Positions 35,859 through 43,484 of a DNA stretch of 52,753 nucleotides are shown here, piece by piece. Both the position numbers and the translations under genes were made by a program. Numbering within the stretch: the first letter of the stretch is position 1; each line of letters begins with the position of its first letter. The notes under the pieces were generated by a model. It did no database searches. It saw only the letters and a program-made list of their open reading frames with translations, and was not told where the DNA came from. This stretch comes from an uncultured Alphaproteobacteria bacterium (GTDB taxonomy: Bacteria > Pseudomonadota > Alphaproteobacteria > HIMB59 > GCA-002718135), in NCBI GenBank assembly GCA_902622475.1, contig CACNPW010000004.1, positions 1 through 52,753 on the forward strand, written 5' to 3'.

Positions 35859-35933
35859 TGGAGCGGGCGAAGGGATTCGAACCCTCGACTTCAACCTTGG
35901 CAAGGTTGCGCTCTACCCCTGAGCTACGCCCGC
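35859..35933 (-). tRNA. tRNA-Gly (anticodon GCC)
   Basis: 75 nt including an encoded CCA. Acceptor GCGGGCG pairs with CGCCCGC, the anticodon arm CAACC-TTGCCAA-GGTTG gives anticodon GCC, and the T-arm carries GGTTCGAATCC. A complete cloverleaf can be drawn. The intact gene has a similar 3'-end copy at 33559 in the same orientation, 2.3 kb away on its 3' side, the geometry of tRNA-targeted integration. Confidence 0.97.
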
Positions 35934-35986
35934 TTTCTCTATACAATTACCACTTTGAGTCTATAAGTCAATATTATAGAAAACGA

Positions 35987-36805
35987 TCATTTAAATCTGC
36001 TTCTGTAAACAATATCAACAAGTAACATATGAGGAAGAGTTAATGCAGCAAGTCCTATGAAAATTACTTTTAATATTGACTCATATAATGATAAATTTTG
36101 AAATAAATAATAAAGTATACCTAAGCCACCAATCCAAGATATTAGTGTAAAAACTGATGTTGAGTAAATAACAAATTTTTTATTCGTTAAATTTGAATAA
36201 ATATTTTTAATCAAATGTTTTAGATGTTTATAAGTATGAAAAAAACAAAAATATATTGCAAAACTTAGAAGTGGGTCAAATAAATAAAAAATTAACAAAA
36301 GAAATAAAATTTCAATAACTCCTCTTCTTAATTTATTTTCAAAAAAAGATAGGTATGTAAAATATATTATTGACAGTAAAGTTAAAAAGTATGGGATGAA
36401 AAAAAATTTTTGAATTAAATAAATTTTATCATTAGTAAGATATTCAAATATCAAAAAAGATTGATTTTCATTAAAGTATATAATGCCAAAAATAATAGTC
36501 ATTCCATATGTAAAACTCACAGAATACTTGTATTTATTAATTCTAAAGTTAGTCCAATCACATAATCCAAAATGAATAATAGTCATTATTATAAAAATCG
36601 TTAATGCAAAAATGGGAAAGTATAACCAAAATATAATTACTAATAGAAATAGAACGATGTAGTAAAAAAGAAATTGTATAAACTGAGTTCTCTTTTTAAA
36701 TCCTACCAATGCAGCAACTGCACCATCAAATGAGCCATGAGGAAGTCCAATAAAAAAGATTAATAAAAAAGAAATTATATTTAAAATTGAAAGATCATTC
36801 ATCAT
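35987..36805 (-). CDS. blh: beta-carotene 15,15'-dioxygenase, Brp/Blh family
   Basis: 272 residues, multi-spanning inner-membrane protein (about seven hydrophobic segments). Cleaves beta-carotene into two retinal molecules, the rhodopsin chromophore. Conserved iron-binding histidine motifs are GLPHGSFDG near residue 22, IIHFGLCDW, FFHTYKHLKHL and LPHMLLVD near the C-terminus. Last gene of crtI-crtB-crtY-blh, 1 bp after crtY. Its presence implies that the cell uses retinal, most likely in a proteorhodopsin encoded elsewhere. Confidence 0.95.
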   Translation of the reverse strand: MMNDLSILNIISFLLIFFIGLPHGSFDGAVAALVGFKKRTQFIQFLFYYIVLFLLVIIFWLYFPIFALTIFIIMTIIHFGLCDWTNFRINKYKYSVSFTYGMTIIFGIIYFNENQSFLIFEYLTNDKIYLIQKFFFIPYFLTLLSIIYFTYLSFFENKLRRGVIEILFLLLIFYLFDPLLSFAIYFCFFHTYKHLKHLIKNIYSNLTNKKFVIYSTSVFTLISWIGGLGILYYLFQNLSLYESILKVIFIGLAALTLPHMLLVDIVYRSRFK

Positions 36806-36806
36806 C

Positions 36807-37889
36807 TTACTTAAATAGTTCTTTTATAAATGGTAGCTTAGGCATACTTTTAATGATCTTAAATTTAGTTAATAAATTAGAATCTCCCATCATAAAGCTC
36901 TGAAACTCATTTCCATTTAGATTAGAAGCAAGCTTAATAAAGGACTCCCCATCCTCGTTATTGTTTTTCAAAAAATTAATAAAGATTTTATCCATTTTTC
37001 TATCTAAAAATTTATGTATAATTACGGAATTTTTCTTAGAATATTTTAATAATTGGATTTGTTTTATAAGAAATGAAAAAGCATATCCAGTTGAAGGTTT
37101 ACACGCACCTCCTCTAATACCAATGTTAAGAACGTTAGGGCTTGATGAATTTTTTTCTGCCGCCATGAACATCGGTATTATGCCTTTTTCTGCACTAGTT
37201 TCTTTAAACTCAATAATATTTTTTTGGTTTAGGTATTTATATATTTTTTCTCTGTACCAAGAGTTGTTAAAAACATCTTTTGAAAATACCGTAGACTCTA
37301 CAAGAGCCTTGTTATGAGTAAATGGCAAAATATACATAAAATGTAAAAGATTTTTTTCACCTGTGAAATGCATTAAAGTTAATTCATTTTCGTTAAAAGT
37401 GTTATCTGGCACAGTAATATTAATTCCATAGAAATGTTGAAGTAACTCACCTTTTTTTTCTTTTGTAGATCTTGAGTCATATATTTTTTCAGCATAATAT
37501 TCAGTATTATCATCTGCAATTACTTTAAAATAATTTTTTATAGGAAAATATTTAGCAACCTTTTTATTTTTAATTTCTAATTTATTTTTTGTTTCTAGGC
37601 AGAAGTTTTTCCACTTTTTAAAACTAATTACACAATAAGGTTTATCACTACTTGTATGTATTATGTTAATATTTTTATTTCCAATAGTCCATTGGTACCA
37701 TTTTTTTTCAATAATATTTTCAAATGGTTTCATCCACTCCGTTAACCAAAAACCGAAATAATTGTCTCTTTTATTTATATCTTGATTTTCAAATGCGATA
37801 ACTTCTTTAGAACTATCTCCATAAAGAATTTTATTTACTGCTAAACCACTAGGACCTAAACCAATTATAGCGGCTTTATAAATTTTCAT
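36807..37889 (-). CDS. crtY: lycopene beta-cyclase
   Basis: 360 residues, CrtY type. N-terminal dinucleotide-binding stretch AAIIGLGPSGLAV, then FWLTEWMKPFEN and the W-rich KKWYQWTIGN, and a mid-region YILPFTHNKALVEST followed by IRGGACKPSTGYAFSF, a conserved cyclase motif (usually GxxGGxxxPSTGY). Converts lycopene to beta-carotene, the substrate of the neighbouring Blh. Overlaps crtB by 14 bp. Confidence 0.93.
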   Translation of the reverse strand: MKIYKAAIIGLGPSGLAVNKILYGDSSKEVIAFENQDINKRDNYFGFWLTEWMKPFENIIEKKWYQWTIGNKNINIIHTSSDKPYCVISFKKWKNFCLETKNKLEIKNKKVAKYFPIKNYFKVIADDNTEYYAEKIYDSRSTKEKKGELLQHFYGINITVPDNTFNENELTLMHFTGEKNLLHFMYILPFTHNKALVESTVFSKDVFNNSWYREKIYKYLNQKNIIEFKETSAEKGIIPMFMAAEKNSSSPNVLNIGIRGGACKPSTGYAFSFLIKQIQLLKYSKKNSVIIHKFLDRKMDKIFINFLKNNNEDGESFIKLASNLNGNEFQSFMMGDSNLLTKFKIIKSMPKLPFIKELFK

Positions 37890-38757
37890 TTGGAAGATTT
37901 TCTCTTATTTTTTTGTATTCAAAATTCATCAAAGGAATAAAAATAAAAAGTAAAAGCGATTTAATTGTAATAATAAATTTTTCAAAGGAGTTTAAATAAA
38001 TCCTTTCTCTACAATATTTTTTTTTATTAGATTTTATCTTTATGCCAATACCTCTATAAACATTAGCCGCGATAAATATTCCTAATCTTGTAGAGAAAGG
38101 GATATATTTCAAACCAGCAAAACCATTTATATAAAACTTTTCTGATAGACATATTACTTTATGAATTGCTTTTGATATTTTTTCATCATTTTCTGAATTA
38201 AATTCATTAAGATTATTTAGATTTTTTAGTGATATATTAGGTATCCAATTTGCTGGTAAATATATTCTTTTCATTTTTGAATCTTCGTAAACATCACGCG
38301 CTATATTTGTAAGTTGCATACCAATGCCTAGATCAATTGCAGATTTTGCTGCCTCTTCATTTTTTACTCCTATGATTTTAGACATCATTAATCCAACAGT
38401 ACCGGCAACATGATAAGAATATTTTATAAGCTCTTCTTTATTTTGAATTTTAATTTTTTGCTGATCCAAAATTAACCCATCAATTAAATCAATGAAGATC
38501 GAGTTGTTAATTTTACATTTTTGTAAAAAAATATTTACTTTATTGTTTTTATTTTTTTTTATTTCTTCAATTGAATCTTTAAGATATTTAGTTTGATCCC
38601 CACTATGCTTATCAGCAATGTCATCAAAATATCTACAAATTGAATAAAGGATACCTGCTTTTTTTTTTGATTTTTTTGGTAAAAAAAAACTTGCCCAATA
38701 AAAACTTTTACCTTCTCTTTTAAGATCTGTCGAGGAATTAAGCTTTAGATCAATCAT
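37876..38757 (-). CDS. crtB: phytoene synthase
   Basis: 293 residues. Condenses two geranylgeranyl diphosphates to phytoene. Two aspartate-rich motifs bind the diphosphates through Mg: YFDDIADKHSGD (about residue 43) and IARDVYEDSKMKRIYLP (about 158), with GMQLTNIARD and the C-terminal RLGIFIAANVYRGIG signature. It is located between crtI (2-bp gap) and crtY (14-bp overlap). Confidence 0.95.
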   Translation of the reverse strand: MIDLKLNSSTDLKREGKSFYWASFFLPKKSKKKAGILYSICRYFDDIADKHSGDQTKYLKDSIEEIKKNKNNKVNIFLQKCKINNSIFIDLIDGLILDQQKIKIQNKEELIKYSYHVAGTVGLMMSKIIGVKNEEAAKSAIDLGIGMQLTNIARDVYEDSKMKRIYLPANWIPNISLKNLNNLNEFNSENDEKISKAIHKVICLSEKFYINGFAGLKYIPFSTRLGIFIAANVYRGIGIKIKSNKKKYCRERIYLNSFEKFIITIKSLLLFIFIPLMNFEYKKIRENLPNENL

Positions 38758-38759
38758 TG

Positions 38760-40235
38760 TTACTTTAATTCAGATTTAATTATATTTTCAACGACTTTAG
38801 CAGAAGAAAGAACACCTGGTATTCCTGCTCCCGGATGAGAGCCTGCAGCTGAAAAATATAGGTTTTTAATTTTTTTGTCTTTGTTGTGATATCTAAACCA
38901 AGCTGACTGTGTAAAAATCGGAGCTATAGAAAAACCCGAACCGTGCATAGAATTGTAATCATTTTTAAAATCTTTAGGGTTCATCCAAAAAACATCAGTA
39001 ATATAGTTTTCTAAATCTGGCATAATTGTTTTAGACAGTTCTGTGACAATTTTATTTTTAAGATTTTCTGATTCAATATCCCAATTAATATTACCTTGTA
39101 AGTTAGGCACTGGACATAAAACGTAGAAACTATCGCAACCATCCGGAGCAAAAGATTTATCTGTTGCGGTAGGTCTATGAATATATAAAGAGAAATCTTC
39201 AGATAGTATTTTTTTTTTAAATATATCATGAAGCAAAGACTTAAATCTTTCAGTCATCCAAATAGTGTGGTGAGCAACTTTATGATATTGTGTTTTTGTT
39301 CCAAAAAAAAGCACAAATAGACCCATTGAATATAATAAGTTTTTTTCTTTTAATATAGGTCTGCTTAAATTTTGTTTTTTTAAAAGTTTGGAATAAACCA
39401 TTGGCGGATCAGCATTACAAACGACCAGGTCTAGATCAGTGATTTCTTTGTTATTTGTTAATATTTTTGTTATCTTATTATTTTCAACAATAAACTCTTT
39501 AGCTTCTGTGTTAGTTTTAATTTTAACACCACAATCAATCATTAATTGTTTTAATTCAGATACAATTTTACCGGTACCACCCATACAAAAGAACACTCCC
39601 CATTTTCTCTCTAAATAATGAATTAAAGCATAAATCGATGTTGTTGTATGTGGATCACCTCCAACTAAAAGAGGGTGAATTGAAAATGCTTTTCTAAGAT
39701 ATGGGTTTTTTAAATAAGTATTTACAAGTTGAGATACTGTTAAGTAACTTTTTAAAATAATTAAATTAGGAATAACGCCCAACATTTTAAAAAAAGAAAT
39801 AAATGGTTTGTCAGCTAGTTTTGTAAAACCAACATCAAATATTTTTTTTGATTGATTTAAAAGTTTTTTATATCCTTTTATATCTCTCTTATCAAATTTA
39901 CTTATCTCACTATTTGTTTTTTCAACAGTAGAGCAATAATCAAAAGTCTTACCATCATGAAAATAATATCTATACCAAGGTTCAAGAGGAACAAAATTTA
40001 AATAATCTTCTCTTTTTTTTCCAAATAAACTAAATAACTCATCAAAAAGAAAAGGTGCTGTTATGACCGTAGGTCCAGCATCATGTTTAAAACCATTGAC
40101 TTCAAAAACTCTTGCTCTTCCTCCAAGTTCGTCTAGTTTTTCAATAATTGTTGTATCATAGCCTAACTTTTTTAATCTTAAGCTAATCGCTATGCCTCCA
40201 AAACCACTTCCTATAACTACTGCTTTTTTTCCCAT
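38760..40235 (-). CDS. crtI: phytoene desaturase
   Basis: 491 residues. FAD-dependent desaturase that converts phytoene to lycopene in four steps. Starts with the FAD motif VVIGSGFGGIAISLRLKKLG (about 5-24), has EKLDELGGRARVFE, DAGPTVITAP, GGTGKIVSEL, and ends with the bacterial CrtI signature YFSAAGSHPGAGIPGVLSSAK. First gene of the retinal operon, divergent from proX across 57 bp that must hold both promoters; on its strand TACAAA lies 7 nt before the start. Confidence 0.97.
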   Translation of the reverse strand: MGKKAVVIGSGFGGIAISLRLKKLGYDTTIIEKLDELGGRARVFEVNGFKHDAGPTVITAPFLFDELFSLFGKKREDYLNFVPLEPWYRYYFHDGKTFDYCSTVEKTNSEISKFDKRDIKGYKKLLNQSKKIFDVGFTKLADKPFISFFKMLGVIPNLIILKSYLTVSQLVNTYLKNPYLRKAFSIHPLLVGGDPHTTTSIYALIHYLERKWGVFFCMGGTGKIVSELKQLMIDCGVKIKTNTEAKEFIVENNKITKILTNNKEITDLDLVVCNADPPMVYSKLLKKQNLSRPILKEKNLLYSMGLFVLFFGTKTQYHKVAHHTIWMTERFKSLLHDIFKKKILSEDFSLYIHRPTATDKSFAPDGCDSFYVLCPVPNLQGNINWDIESENLKNKIVTELSKTIMPDLENYITDVFWMNPKDFKNDYNSMHGSGFSIAPIFTQSAWFRYHNKDKKIKNLYFSAAGSHPGAGIPGVLSSAKVVENIIKSELK

Positions 40236-40279
40236 TGTTAATTTTGTAATTGTATTTAAATACCTTATTTCTTAATAAA

Positions 40280-40285
40280 TATAAT
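40280..40285 (+). promoter_or_regulatory. -10 box of a predicted leaderless promoter for proX
   Basis: TATAAT ends 7 nt before the ATG at 40293, without a Shine-Dalgarno. A -35-like TTTAAA lies at 40255-40260 (19-base spacer). It is within the crtI-proX divergent intergenic region. Confidence 0.5.
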
Positions 40286-40292
40286 ATTATTT

Positions 40293-40805
40293 ATGCTTAC
40301 AAAGACAGATTTATTTGAATTACTTAGTGTAAAAAATAAAGATTTTCAAATTCATGATCATGATCCTTTATTTACAGTTGAAGATTCTGAAAATCTCAGA
40401 GGTGAAATTAAAGGAGCGCATACAAAAAATTTATTTTTAAAAAATAAAAAAAATAATTTTTTCCTTTTTAGTTGTGATGAAAATGCAAAGGTTGATTTAA
40501 AGCAATTTTCTAAATCTATTGATGCTAAGAATTTATCATTTGCTAATGCTGAATATCTAGAACAATTTTTGGGTATTAAGCCAGGATCAGTCTCACCATT
40601 CGCTCTTCTTAACGATAAAGATAATGTTGTTAAATTTTACTTAGATGAAAAAATTTTTAAGAGTGAAATAATTAACTTCCACCCCCTAATAAATACCACA
40701 ACTATAAGCATTAAAACTACAGAGTTTATAAACTTCCTCCTTGAAAATAATAAAAAAATTCATATTTTTTCTCTAGATAGTTATAGTATAGTCAAATCTT
40801 TATGA
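40293..40805 (+). CDS. proX: YbaK/ProX-type aminoacyl-tRNA deacylase
   Basis: 170 residues, the single YbaK/EbsC/INS editing domain. Motifs: HDHDPLFTVEDSENLRGEIKGAHTKNLFLKNKKNNFFLFS, that is, the conserved GAHTKNLFL segment, and GIKPGSVSPFALLND. ProX-type proteins clear alanine mis-charged on tRNA-Pro in trans. Its stop overlaps the cnoX start (ATGA), so the two are coupled. Confidence 0.93.
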   Translation: MLTKTDLFELLSVKNKDFQIHDHDPLFTVEDSENLRGEIKGAHTKNLFLKNKKNNFFLFSCDENAKVDLKQFSKSIDAKNLSFANAEYLEQFLGIKPGSVSPFALLNDKDNVVKFYLDEKIFKSEIINFHPLINTTTISIKTTEFINFLLENNKKIHIFSLDSYSIVKSL

Positions 40806-41668
40806 GTGAAAATTCAAATATAATCGATGTTACTGAAACAGAGTTTAATGATAAGGTAATTGAGGCAAGTGAAAGTAAATTAATCGTTGTTGATTTTTGG
40901 GCTCCCTGGTGTGGTCCTTGTAAACAGTTAACACCAATTTTAGAAAAAATAATATCAAAATCAGGAGATAAAGTTACCTTAGTAAAAATTAATATTGATG
41001 AAAATCAACAAATTGCTGCGCAATTAAGAATTCAATCAATCCCTAGTGTATATGCATTCAAAAATAAACAAATTGTTAATGCATTTCAGGGTGTTATTCC
41101 TGAAGGTCAGATTATAGAATTTATTGAAAAATGTTTAGGATCTAAAATTAATGAAGATTTCACTGAATTTTATAAAGAAATAGAAAGCGCCATGGCTGAA
41201 GATAAGTTTGAAGAAACTAAAGACACTCTTCTAGAATTTATTTCTAAAAACTCAGATGAAATTAAAGGTATTTGTTTTTATTTAGAGTGTTTGATCGAGC
41301 TTAAACAATTTGAAGAGGTTGAGGTGTTCATTAACTCATTAGAAAAAGATGTGCAAGAAAAGGATGAGGTTAAACAGGTTTTAAAAAAAATGAAAATTGT
41401 AAAAAATAATTCCTCTGGACCTGATATTAATGATTTGCTTACCAAACTTGAAAAAGAACAATCAAATATAGATTTAGTTATCGAATTATCAGAGAAATAT
41501 TTTTCAATGAAAGAATATGAAAATGGCATGGACTTACTTTTAAAAAATTATTCAAAAAATAAAGATAAGGTAAAAAATAAAATGGTAGAATTCTTTGATT
41601 TGCTTGGAAATAACGATCAAATTACTATCGAATATAGAAAGAAACTTTCACAAATAATGTTTTCTTAA
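40802..41668 (+). CDS. cnoX: thioredoxin-TPR co-chaperone, CnoX/YbbN family
   Basis: 288 residues: a thioredoxin domain (1-110) with FWAPWCGPCK (C37, C40) and the cis-proline SIPSVYAF, followed by a helical TPR-like domain (about 120-288). E. coli CnoX holds oxidised clients for GroEL and lacks a full CXXC; this version keeps CGPC and so may also be an active thiol-disulfide oxidoreductase. Coupled to proX and followed by a LON-domain gene after 1 bp. Confidence 0.9.
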   Translation: MSENSNIIDVTETEFNDKVIEASESKLIVVDFWAPWCGPCKQLTPILEKIISKSGDKVTLVKINIDENQQIAAQLRIQSIPSVYAFKNKQIVNAFQGVIPEGQIIEFIEKCLGSKINEDFTEFYKEIESAMAEDKFEETKDTLLEFISKNSDEIKGICFYLECLIELKQFEEVEVFINSLEKDVQEKDEVKQVLKKMKIVKNNSSGPDINDLLTKLEKEQSNIDLVIELSEKYFSMKEYENGMDLLLKNYSKNKDKVKNKMVEFFDLLGNNDQITIEYRKKLSQIMFS

Positions 41669-41669
41669 C

Positions 41670-42263
41670 ATGGAAATCCCTATTTTTCCTTTAAACGGTG
41701 CCGTCCTTTTTCCGGGAACAAGCTTGCCTCTAAATATATTTGAAAAAAGATATATTGAAATGGTTGACTACGCACTATCAAAAGAAAGGTGTATAGGCAT
41801 GATACAATATAATGAAAAAAACAAACTTTATAACATTGGCTGTATTGGAAAAATTCATAGTTTTAGTGAAACAATAGACGGAAGATATTTAATTAGTCTA
41901 CAGGGTACGAATTGTTTTAAAGTTAAGAAAGAGATAGAAAAAAAGTATAAGTTTAGGTTGGTTGAAGCTGAAATGTTAGATTTTGTTGAAGATAAAAACA
42001 TTATAAATGAAAAACAAAAAAATAATCTTTTAGACAAGTATAGCCAATATATTAAAGTCAAAAAAATTAACTTAAACTTAGAAGAAATTCAAAATATAGA
42101 TTTTAATCAAATTATAAAGTTTATAGCAATGATATCACCATTTAGTGACATTGAAAAACAGGTTCTTTTGGAGACAAAAAATTTAAGTGATTTTTATACA
42201 AAACTTCATTCAATTTTAGAACTTGAGATCGTTGAAGATAATAATAGGAAAACAATTAATTAA
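41670..42263 (+). CDS. LON N-terminal substrate-binding domain protein (COG2802)
   Basis: 197 residues consisting of the LON N-terminal domain only, without ATPase or protease: IPIFPLNGAVLFPGTSLPLNIFEKRYIEM at the start and GCIGKIHSFSETIDGRYLISLQG. Stand-alone forms are frequent in alphaproteobacteria after a thioredoxin-TPR gene. Function unknown, perhaps a substrate adaptor. Its 3' end overlaps the convergent ubiH-like gene by 8 bp. Confidence 0.9.
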   Translation: MEIPIFPLNGAVLFPGTSLPLNIFEKRYIEMVDYALSKERCIGMIQYNEKNKLYNIGCIGKIHSFSETIDGRYLISLQGTNCFKVKKEIEKKYKFRLVEAEMLDFVEDKNIINEKQKNNLLDKYSQYIKVKKINLNLEEIQNIDFNQIIKFIAMISPFSDIEKQVLLETKNLSDFYTKLHSILELEIVEDNNRKTIN

Positions 42264-43437
42264 CACCCATAGCAAAATCACTTATCTTATTTTTTAATTT
42301 TTTACTTTTCTCTATTAAATTGATAGTTGAAAATCTTGCATGATTAAAAATTGCATTGTCTAATTTAAAGACACTATCGACTTTATCTGTGATTTGATAC
42401 AACCTGTAAGCTTTGAAAAAGTTATTTTTTTGAAATTCTTTACAAAATATTTCATCTCCTAATTCAATGCCTAAAGAGTTGTACTTCTTAACGAGATTAT
42501 ATAAGCTTTCTACATCTTGCATCCCCAGATTCCAACCCTGTCCTGCAATTGGGTGGAATGAGTGGGCTGAGTCCCCAATGTAAATAATTCTGTTTTCAAA
42601 AAATTTAGAGTTTAAGTGAGCACTTAAAGGAAAGGTTTGTTTAGTAATTATTTTTTTTAATTCACCAATACTTCCTTTTATTTTTTCATTTATAATAGAC
42701 ATAATTTTATTATCATCCAAGGAAATTAAAGAGTTTATAAATTCATTAGTGTTAGTCCAAACAATAGAGCTTTGAAAGCTGTTCTTATTTTTTTGCATTG
42801 GAAGGATTGCTAAGGGACCATTTTTGAAGAAGAACTCGTAAGCAGTGTTTTGGTGGCTCTTTGAATGGTAGAAATTAATTACAATTGCTTTTTTTTTATA
42901 ATCTTTGCTATAGATTGGTGTTCTAAGAATTTTTCTAATAGAGCTGTTTTTCCCGTCAGAAGCTAATAAAAGATTTGAATTAACAGTAAAATTATTTTGC
43001 TTAGTTACAATTCTACTACCTTCATAAAAAATATCTTTAACGGAAACATTGTTAAAAATTTTTACATTTCTTTGTTTTTGTAATTTTTTATATAGAGCAT
43101 CAAGTATAAATTCATTTTTAACGATGTATCCCAGATTAGAGTTTCTTCTTTGGTTGTCAAAATATATTTTATTTGATTGATTTCTGTCTATTATTTGAAT
43201 TTTTTTAATAGGCTCAACATGATATTTAATTTCATTCCAAATACTTATTTCTTCGAGAAAATTTTTAGTTCCCTCCGATATTGCTGTTGTTCGTTTGTCT
43301 AAAAATTTTTTGTGGTCAAATTTAGGTTTTTGTTCCAAAACAACAATATTGTTACCAAGCTTTGAAAGTGAATAGGCCAATGCAGCTCCTATAAGGCCTC
43401 CCCCTACAATATTAAGGTTTGATAGAATTTCTTTCAT
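42256..43437 (-). CDS. ubiH: FAD-dependent ubiquinone biosynthesis hydroxylase (UbiH/VisC family)
   Basis: 393 residues. FAD-binding GxGxxG in NIVGGGLIGAALAYSL (8-23), DKRTTAIS, LLASDGKNSSIR (DG motif) and IIYIGDSAHSFHPIAGQGWNLGMQDVESL (about 283-311), the UbiH/F/I/L signature. Hydroxylates the ubiquinone ring; which position (C1, C5 or C6) cannot be read from sequence, so the symbol is a family label. A single gene, divergent from ftsK. Confidence 0.87.
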   Translation of the reverse strand: MKEILSNLNIVGGGLIGAALAYSLSKLGNNIVVLEQKPKFDHKKFLDKRTTAISEGTKNFLEEISIWNEIKYHVEPIKKIQIIDRNQSNKIYFDNQRRNSNLGYIVKNEFILDALYKKLQKQRNVKIFNNVSVKDIFYEGSRIVTKQNNFTVNSNLLLASDGKNSSIRKILRTPIYSKDYKKKAIVINFYHSKSHQNTAYEFFFKNGPLAILPMQKNKNSFQSSIVWTNTNEFINSLISLDDNKIMSIINEKIKGSIGELKKIITKQTFPLSAHLNSKFFENRIIYIGDSAHSFHPIAGQGWNLGMQDVESLYNLVKKYNSLGIELGDEIFCKEFQKNNFFKAYRLYQITDKVDSVFKLDNAIFNHARFSTINLIEKSKKLKNKISDFAMGVN

Positions 43438-43470
43438 AATTTTCTTCGAATTACCATAATCTAAATGTAT

Positions 43471-43476
43471 TACAAT
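43471..43476 (+). promoter_or_regulatory. -10 box of a predicted near-leaderless promoter for ftsK
   Basis: TACAAT ends 8 nt before the ATG at 43485, with no Shine-Dalgarno. No good -35 box is seen. Confidence 0.4.
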
Positions 43477-43484
43477 CTAACTAT

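Noticed and set aside
35777-36025. 82-residue plus-strand ORF across the tRNA-Gly
   Set aside because: It reads through the reverse complement of the tRNA (ERAKGFEPSTSTLARLRSTPELRPL is the usual artefact of translating a tRNA) and overlaps the PepSY gene end.
36961-37317. 118-residue plus-strand ORF opposite crtY
   Set aside because: Antisense shadow of a certain gene; nothing recognisable.
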